Shown one piece after another: positions 11,410-15,171 of a DNA stretch of 15,171 nucleotides. How positions within the stretch are numbered: the stretch's first letter is position 1; the number at the start of each line of letters is the position of its first letter. Made by a program: the position numbers and the translations under genes. The notes below the pieces were generated by a model that did no database searches, had not been told where the DNA came from, and was given only the letters and a program-made list of their open reading frames with translations. Origin of the DNA: Nitrosopumilales archaeon (GTDB lineage: Archaea; Thermoproteota; Nitrososphaeria; Nitrososphaerales; Nitrosopumilaceae); NCBI GenBank assembly GCA_016838795.1, contig JAEHKQ010000041.1, positions 1 through 15,171 of the forward strand. Reading direction: 5' to 3'.

Positions 11410-11931
11410 TTGTCTGAAAACGAAGTAGTAACTCAAGTGGAAATTCCACCAAAACCAGAGGAACCTGAAGCTAAAACACAAGTTGAAGCTAAAGTGGAAA
11501 AAGAAATTAAAACAAAACAAGAAGCTAAAACAGAATCAAAAGAAGAAAAAGAAAGATGGGGAGTTGTACATATTTTTAGTAGTTATAATAATACAATTAT
11601 TCACATGACTGATTTAACTGGTGCTGAAACAGTTGCAATTAGCTCTGGTGGAATTCATGTCACTGCAGATAGATACGAATCTTCACCATTTGCAGCAATG
11701 AAAGCTGCTAATGCAGTTATTGAAGTTGCAAGATCTAAAGGATTTACTGGTTTTCACATTAGAGTGAGAGCAGTAGGCGGTGTTGGTTCTAGAGTTCCAG
11801 GTCCAGGTGCGCAAGCTGCGATAAGAGCTCTAGCTAGAGGTGGTTTCAAAATTGGTCGAATTGATGATGTAACACCCATTCCTCACGATACTACTAGAAA
11901 GAAGGGCGGAAAAAGAGGAAGAAGAGTCTAA
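11410..11931 (+). CDS. 30S ribosomal protein uS11 with charged N-terminal extension
   Basis: Small-subunit platform protein. The core starts near residue 50 with WGVVHIFSSYNNTIIHMTDL, followed by ISSGGIHV, then AAMKAANAVIEVARSKGFT, IRVRAVGG, PGPGAQAAIRALARGG and the conserved end DVTPIPHDTTRKKGGKRGRR. Archaeal uS11 is usually about 130 residues; this one is 173. The extra 45-50 residues at the N-terminus are Glu/Lys/Pro/Thr-rich repeats, probably disordered. The start TTG is supported by the TATA box at 11379. The gene's stop overlaps by four bases the end of the converging 104-residue gene. Confidence 0.95.
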   Translation: MSENEVVTQVEIPPKPEEPEAKTQVEAKVEKEIKTKQEAKTESKEEKERWGVVHIFSSYNNTIIHMTDLTGAETVAISSGGIHVTADRYESSPFAAMKAANAVIEVARSKGFTGFHIRVRAVGGVGSRVPGPGAQAAIRALARGGFKIGRIDDVTPIPHDTTRKKGGKRGRRV

Positions 11932-12242
11932 TAATACTCTATTAGTTTTAATTTTACTTTGGATCCACGCAATTCAAAAAAATCAGATAAAAATTTTAAG
12001 AGTTTTTCTTCTTTTTTTCCTTTATATTTTTGAATCATATCAGAAAAATTTTTTTCTATATTATTATGGAAGCTTGATTTTAATAATAATTGAAAAAATG
12101 TCCAGCCAAATTTTGAAGTTGGTTCGCCGATTGAGTAACCATCAGTTATGTCACAGTTTGTTTGAAGGTGTGACAGTGCTATTTTTATTGGTAGAATGTG
12201 TTCATCATAATTTGTTGTACTAATTTCAATTATAGTTGTCAT
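11928..12242 (-). CDS. 104-residue protein of unknown function, third gene of the rtcB operon
   Basis: Starts at ATG 12242, eight bases after the PDCD5-like gene ends, so it is surely in the same transcript as rtcB. It opens MTTIIEISTTNYDEH, has a GWTFFQLLLKSSFH segment in the middle, a basic KYKGKKEEKLLKFL stretch and ends KVKLKLIEYY. The mix of short strands and helices suggests a small globular domain, without cysteines arranged for metal and without membrane segments. I do not recognise the family; archease, a known RtcB partner, is longer and has different conserved residues. Confidence 0.7.
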   Translation of the reverse strand: MTTIIEISTTNYDEHILPIKIALSHLQTNCDITDGYSIGEPTSKFGWTFFQLLLKSSFHNNIEKNFSDMIQKYKGKKEEKLLKFLSDFFELRGSKVKLKLIEYY

Positions 12243-12250
12243 TGTATGAT

Positions 12251-12685
12251 CTATTCTTGATTTGTGGATTCTCCAGAACTAGAAAATTTACTGCTAAGTT
12301 TATCAGAGAGAGAAATAAATTTTCCATCTTGTTCAACATTAATTTTTGTCTCTAGATGAATATTAAGCCCAACTGTTCTAAAAAGAAGCAACAGTTTTCC
12401 GCCATCAATCTCTTCATTAATTTCACCTAATGAAATCAATTCTGCAAGTTTTTCAACAACAATTTTTGTTTCATTTGGAAATTGTCTCTCAGCATTTTCA
12501 AGAACCTCTAGTCCTCTGTAACCTAGTTGATTGACTAGTATATCGCGTGGTTTTGGCATATTTTCTTGTTTTTTCTTCTGAGAAGCTAGAAATTCATCTT
12601 GTTTTTGTTTATACGAAATATTTTTTTGCATTTCGGCAAGACGTTTTTCTTTTAACTTTTCTAATTCTCTGTCTTCTTCACTCAA
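12251..12685 (-). CDS. PDCD5/TFAR19-like DNA-binding protein
   Basis: 144 residues from the TTG at 12685, which overlaps the rtcB stop in TTGA. The N-terminus DRELEKLKEKRLAEMQKN is the classic basic helix of PDCD5 proteins; then comes a Lys/Gln-rich coil, PRDILVNQLGYRGLEVLENA, and a helical core VVEKLAELISLGEINEEIDG with KLLLLFRTVGLNI. The end (EQDGKFISLSDKL) and Ser-rich tail extend beyond the usual 110-residue archaeal form. In archaea the family binds DNA or assists protein folding; its role is unsettled. The core is more divergent than the N-terminus, so the family call is moderate. Coupling to rtcB suggests an RNA-repair or translation link. Confidence 0.65.
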   Translation of the reverse strand: MSEEDRELEKLKEKRLAEMQKNISYKQKQDEFLASQKKKQENMPKPRDILVNQLGYRGLEVLENAERQFPNETKIVVEKLAELISLGEINEEIDGGKLLLLFRTVGLNIHLETKINVEQDGKFISLSDKLSSKFSSSGESTNQE

Positions 12686-14130
12686 CCCTTAATCACACCT
12701 ATTGGTACAAGTTTTGCTACTTTAGTTGCAATTCCCAATTCATGTGATACGTGAACTACCGCATCAACATCTTTGTATGCTTGAGGGGTTTCTTCTACCA
12801 AACCGTCTCTGGTACGAGCCTTGACAAAAATTCCTTTGTCACTAAGTGATTTTTTTACCTCGGCTTCAGTGTAATTTCTCCTAGCCTTAGACCTGGACAT
12901 CATTCTTCCTGCTCCATGTGCTGTTGAGCCAAAAGTAAGATTCATTGAATTTGGTTGACCGAGTAGAATCCAGCTTGCAGTTCCCATTGAACCTGGAATG
13001 AAAACTGGTTGTCCCAGATCTCTGTATTTATTTGGAATTTCTTGTCTATTTGCGGGAAATGCTCTTGTAGCGCCTTTTCTATGAATCACAACGGATCTTT
13101 CTCTTCCATTTATTTTGTGTTTTTCAATCTTTGCTATATTATGTGCAACATCATAAACTAAATTCATTTCAAGATCTGATTCTGTTTGTTTGAATACACG
13201 ACTAAATGATTTTCTAGTCCAATGTGTGATCATCTGTCTATTACTCCAAGCAAAGTTTAGTGCTGCAAACATTGCCTTTCTATAAGACTCGCCTTCCTCT
13301 GATGAGTTTGGTACACATGCTAATTCTCGGTCAGCCAGTTCAATATGATATTTTTTTGATGCAGATTCAGAAATGCGAAGATAATCGCTGCACACCTGAT
13401 GTCCGAAGCCTCTAGAACCACAATGAATTAGAATCGTAATGTTTCCTTTTTTTATTCCCATTCGTTTTGCAGCTTCTTCATCATGAATTTCTGCAACACG
13501 TTGTATTTCGAGAAAATGATTCCCAGAGCCCAAACTTCCTAGCTGAGGAGCTCCCCTTTTTCTTGCTTTATCTGAAACTTTGTTTGGATCAGCATCTTTT
13601 ATTTGGCCTGATTCTTCACATACATCTGCATCATCTGCTGTTCCGTAACCATTGTCAACTGCCCACTGCACACCTTTAACTAAAACCTCATCAAGTTGAG
13701 ATGGACTTAATCGAACTGCACCCTTTGAACCAACACCCGACGGAATAGTGTTAAAAAGATCAGTAACTATGTCTTTTAGTTTTGGTCTTATCTCTTCTTC
13801 TGTTAAATTTGTTCGAATTAATCTAACACCACAGTTAATGTCGTATCCTACACCGCCTGGACTAATCATTCCTTCTTCTGCATCCATCGCCGCAACTCCT
13901 CCAACTGGAAAGCCATATCCCTCGTGACCATCTGGTAAAACAACTGCATGACCAACTATGCCAGGTATGGATGCAACATTTGCTGCCTGCCAAATTGTTC
14001 TATCCGTAGTCATTTTGTTTAGAAGCGTTTCATTTGCAAAAATTCTAAGAGGGACTTTCATGTGATTTGTTGAATCTGGTTCAATGATGTATTCCATATC
14101 GCCAACTTTTTTTGGAGTCAATGTTTGCAT
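12682..14130 (-). CDS. rtcB: RNA-splicing ligase RtcB (tRNA ligase)
   Basis: RtcB joins 2',3'-cyclic phosphate (3'-phosphate) and 5'-OH RNA ends using GTP and Mn2+, completing tRNA intron removal and RNA repair. The 482-residue length is standard. Key residues appear in order: PDGHEGYGFPVGG, DINCGVRL with metal-binding Asp97 and Cys100, GSGNHFLE with Asn204 and His205, HCGSRGFGHQ with His236, YDVAHNIAKIE with the next His, and GSTAHGAGRMMSR holding the GMP-accepting His near 406. No intein is present, although archaeal RtcB genes often have one. The start is ATG 14130, with ATTTAAATT about 33 bases upstream. The PDCD5-like gene follows with a four-base overlap. Confidence 0.96.
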   Translation of the reverse strand: MQTLTPKKVGDMEYIIEPDSTNHMKVPLRIFANETLLNKMTTDRTIWQAANVASIPGIVGHAVVLPDGHEGYGFPVGGVAAMDAEEGMISPGGVGYDINCGVRLIRTNLTEEEIRPKLKDIVTDLFNTIPSGVGSKGAVRLSPSQLDEVLVKGVQWAVDNGYGTADDADVCEESGQIKDADPNKVSDKARKRGAPQLGSLGSGNHFLEIQRVAEIHDEEAAKRMGIKKGNITILIHCGSRGFGHQVCSDYLRISESASKKYHIELADRELACVPNSSEEGESYRKAMFAALNFAWSNRQMITHWTRKSFSRVFKQTESDLEMNLVYDVAHNIAKIEKHKINGRERSVVIHRKGATRAFPANRQEIPNKYRDLGQPVFIPGSMGTASWILLGQPNSMNLTFGSTAHGAGRMMSRSKARRNYTEAEVKKSLSDKGIFVKARTRDGLVEETPQAYKDVDAVVHVSHELGIATKVAKLVPIGVIKG

Positions 14131-14216
14131 TAAGATCGGTAAAAAGCCATGTCAACACAATTTAAATCATAAGTAGATGTATTACTTCACTTAAATCAAA
14201 CTACTCTTTAATCCTG

Positions 14217-14230
14217 AAAATTCTTAATTC
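14217..14230 (+). repeat. 14-base direct repeat, copy 1
   Basis: AAAATTCTTAATTC, identical to the copy at 14457 exactly 240 bases away. The flanks are also similar (TTAATC before, GTTTAAT after). The two copies bracket the zinc-ribbon frame at 14244-14414. AT-rich composition means chance cannot be excluded. Confidence 0.55.
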
Positions 14231-14243
14231 GTTTAATAGCCAT

Positions 14244-14414
14244 CTATCGTTCCTTCATCGCTTTCCAATAGCCACGAAATATGCTATACCACGTCGACGG
14301 TTTACGTTCAGTATTTTCTCTTTCGCCACATAATTTACAAACCACTGCACCCTCTACAACTTTCCACGAATGAGGGCATGGCTTCGAGTCTTTAGGAAGA
14401 AATTTTTTCGTAAT
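14244..14414 (-). pseudogene. zinc-ribbon reading frame without a normal start codon
   Basis: The minus strand has 56 open codons from ATT 14414 to TAG 14244-14246. It reads ITKKFLPKDSKPCPHSW, then VVCKLCGERE and a Trp/Tyr-rich end (TWYSIFRGYWKAMKER). CPH..(17 residues)..CKLC looks like a real zinc ribbon. No ATG, GTG or TTG lies before the first cysteine, because a TGA directly precedes the ATT. The only GTG, at codon 24, would remove half the metal site. Yet TTTATCTA at 14433-14440 is placed for a transcript starting near 14411. It may be an ATT-initiated gene, a gene with a lost start, or a base error. Confidence 0.5.
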
Positions 14415-14456
14415 TCACTGAGGTTAATATTCTAGATAAATCGGATCTTAATCTTA

Positions 14457-14470
14457 AAAATTCTTAATTC
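14457..14470 (+). repeat. 14-base direct repeat, copy 2
   Basis: AAAATTCTTAATTC, matching the copy at 14217. It lies in the region upstream of the gene at 14492 and could also contribute to its AT-rich promoter. Confidence 0.55.
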
Positions 14471-14491
14471 TTAGTTTAATCTAGAAAAGAC

Positions 14492-14743
14492 ATGTCAGAT
14501 GAATCAGCAAATTATATTGATTTTAAAGTATCAGATTGGGAGTTAGTACCAAAATCGAAGATAAACGAACCTAAATTGATTGCGTTAGTAGAAAATGCAT
14601 CCCTTGAAGCAACTTCTACTGATGGCAATAAGAGAATTGTTCATTTTAAGAGAGGGGCCGTAATTAAAATTATTAAAAACCCCAGCGGTGTTAGCAATAT
14701 TTGGGATCCTGCAGATGTATTATCTGACACATCCACAAGATAA
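14492..14743 (+). CDS. 83-residue protein of unknown function
   Basis: Starts at ATG 14492 (MSDESANYIDFKVSDWELV). The middle alternates short strands: IALVENASLEATS, KRIVHFKRGAVIKIIKN, then SGVSNIWDPADVL. This looks like a small beta-rich domain, about 70 residues, with no cysteines, membrane segments or clear active-site residues. CTTAAAAAT about 35 bases upstream may be its TATA box, giving a short leader. A T-rich stretch (AATTTTTTAG) follows the stop. It reads in the same direction as the GIY-YIG gene, but the 90-base gap and a separate TATA box argue for its own transcript. Not recognised. Confidence 0.65.
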   Translation: MSDESANYIDFKVSDWELVPKSKINEPKLIALVENASLEATSTDGNKRIVHFKRGAVIKIIKNPSGVSNIWDPADVLSDTSTR

Positions 14744-14802
14744 GACAAAAATTGGCTCTTTGAATTTTTTAGACTTTGATTATTCCTCTCTTCCGTTTTT
14801 AT

Positions 14803-14810
14803 CTTAATAT
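14803..14810 (+). promoter_or_regulatory. TATA box for the GIY-YIG-like gene
   Basis: CTTAATAT is centred 27 bases before ATG 14834 but only 15 bases before the alternative GTG 14822. This favours the ATG as the true, leaderless start. Confidence 0.45.
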
Positions 14811-14833
14811 CATAAAGGCTAGTGAAAATCTAC

Positions 14834-15139
14834 ATGGAGATTCTTGATGAGAAGGTCCTTGTTTGGATTGTAAATGCTCAATTTGTTAAAGCCAAGCCTG
14901 GCGTGTATGTTCTTTATGATAAAAATTTGGATGCAATTTACATTGGCGAGAGTGAAAATCTTCAGAATCAATTTGCAAAGTATTTTAACACAAACTTTGA
15001 GAATGATCCTTGTAAACAAAAAACCCATACTTATCAAAGAACATTTGTTGAAAATCCAAAAGAACGAAAAAGACAGCTTTTAGAAGACTATAAGAAAAAA
15101 CATGGCAAGATGCCACGTTGTAATGCTGACATTGATTGA
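14834..15139 (+). CDS. GIY-YIG-like domain protein
   Basis: About 101 residues from ATG 14834 (MEILDEKVLVWIVNA). The GIY-YIG signature is read as KPGVYVLYDKN followed by AIYIGESENLQNQFAKYF; the C-terminal half has TYQRTFVENPKERKRQLLEDY and ends with MPRCN, like the E...L..Y..xxPxxN end of UvrC N-terminal-type domains. GIY-YIG enzymes cut DNA with a conserved Tyr, Arg and Glu. The Arg normally found a few residues after YIG(x)S.NL is Gln here, so activity is doubtful. The length is the bare domain, without fused DNA-binding parts. A GTG at 14822 would add four residues. The roles could be DNA repair or a non-catalytic binding function. Confidence 0.75.
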   Translation: MEILDEKVLVWIVNAQFVKAKPGVYVLYDKNLDAIYIGESENLQNQFAKYFNTNFENDPCKQKTHTYQRTFVENPKERKRQLLEDYKKKHGKMPRCNADID

Positions 15140-15171
15140 AAATCAGTCATTTCTCTACACTGGAATAACAA

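Noticed and set aside
12682..14130. Intein in RtcB
   Set aside because: The protein is 482 residues and continuous through all active-site motifs, so there is no insertion.

Overview
The window looks like a low-GC, gene-dense piece of chromosome from an ammonia-oxidising-type thaumarchaeon (Nitrosopumilus/Nitrosarchaeum-like). Support comes from a one-domain archaeal histone, archaeal ribosomal proteins uS11 and S17e, an archaeal-type RtcB, a PDCD5-like protein, tRNA genes without an encoded CCA, frequent TTG/GTG starts, and AT-rich TATA-like boxes about 25-30 bases before many start codons (leaderless or nearly leaderless transcripts). The exact genus is inference.

Layout. Bases 1-1650 hold a truncated YggX-like Fe(II)-trafficking protein (minus), a small zinc-ribbon protein, a 7-TM membrane protein, a winged-helix regulator and a possible acidic microprotein. 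Bases 1712-4741 form an RNA-modification and translation block. It contains a Sua5-type threonylcarbamoyl-AMP synthase overlapping a THUMP (Tan1-like) protein on plus, and converging on these a minus-strand run of TatD hydrolase, S17e, and a ubiquitin-like (MoaD/ThiS)-Cgi121 fusion. Cgi121 is a KEOPS subunit and Sua5 supplies the KEOPS substrate, so both t6A genes sit back to back. A histone gene and tRNA-Cys(GCA) follow.

Bases 5263-8324 look more accessory. They hold a 583-residue AIPR-family (abortive-infection phage resistance) protein with an apparent PD-(D/E)XK/Mrr-like N-terminus, a strong imperfect inverted repeat just after it, a 56-residue zinc-ribbon protein, an unrecognised Cys/His-rich protein, and a second winged-helix regulator paralogous to the first. 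Two small divergent two-TM proteins, a possible 33-residue peptide and tRNA-Thr(CGT) follow.

Bases 9144-14130 are core: a phosphohexomutase (GlmM/PMM type) overlapping a ThiL-like kinase, uS11 with a charged N-terminal extension, and a converging minus operon rtcB - PDCD5-like - small conserved-looking protein. The right end has a zinc-ribbon reading frame lacking a normal start codon and flanked by 14-base direct repeats, a small unknown protein, and a GIY-YIG-like protein that seems to lack the usual catalytic arginine.

The best candidates for something new are the Ubl-Cgi121 fusion with an internal Gly-Gly, the solitary AIPR gene with its hairpin and zinc-protein neighbours, and a symmetric TATA box that appears to serve tRNA-Thr and the phosphohexomutase in opposite directions. 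All family calls come from reading motifs by eye; no searches were run.
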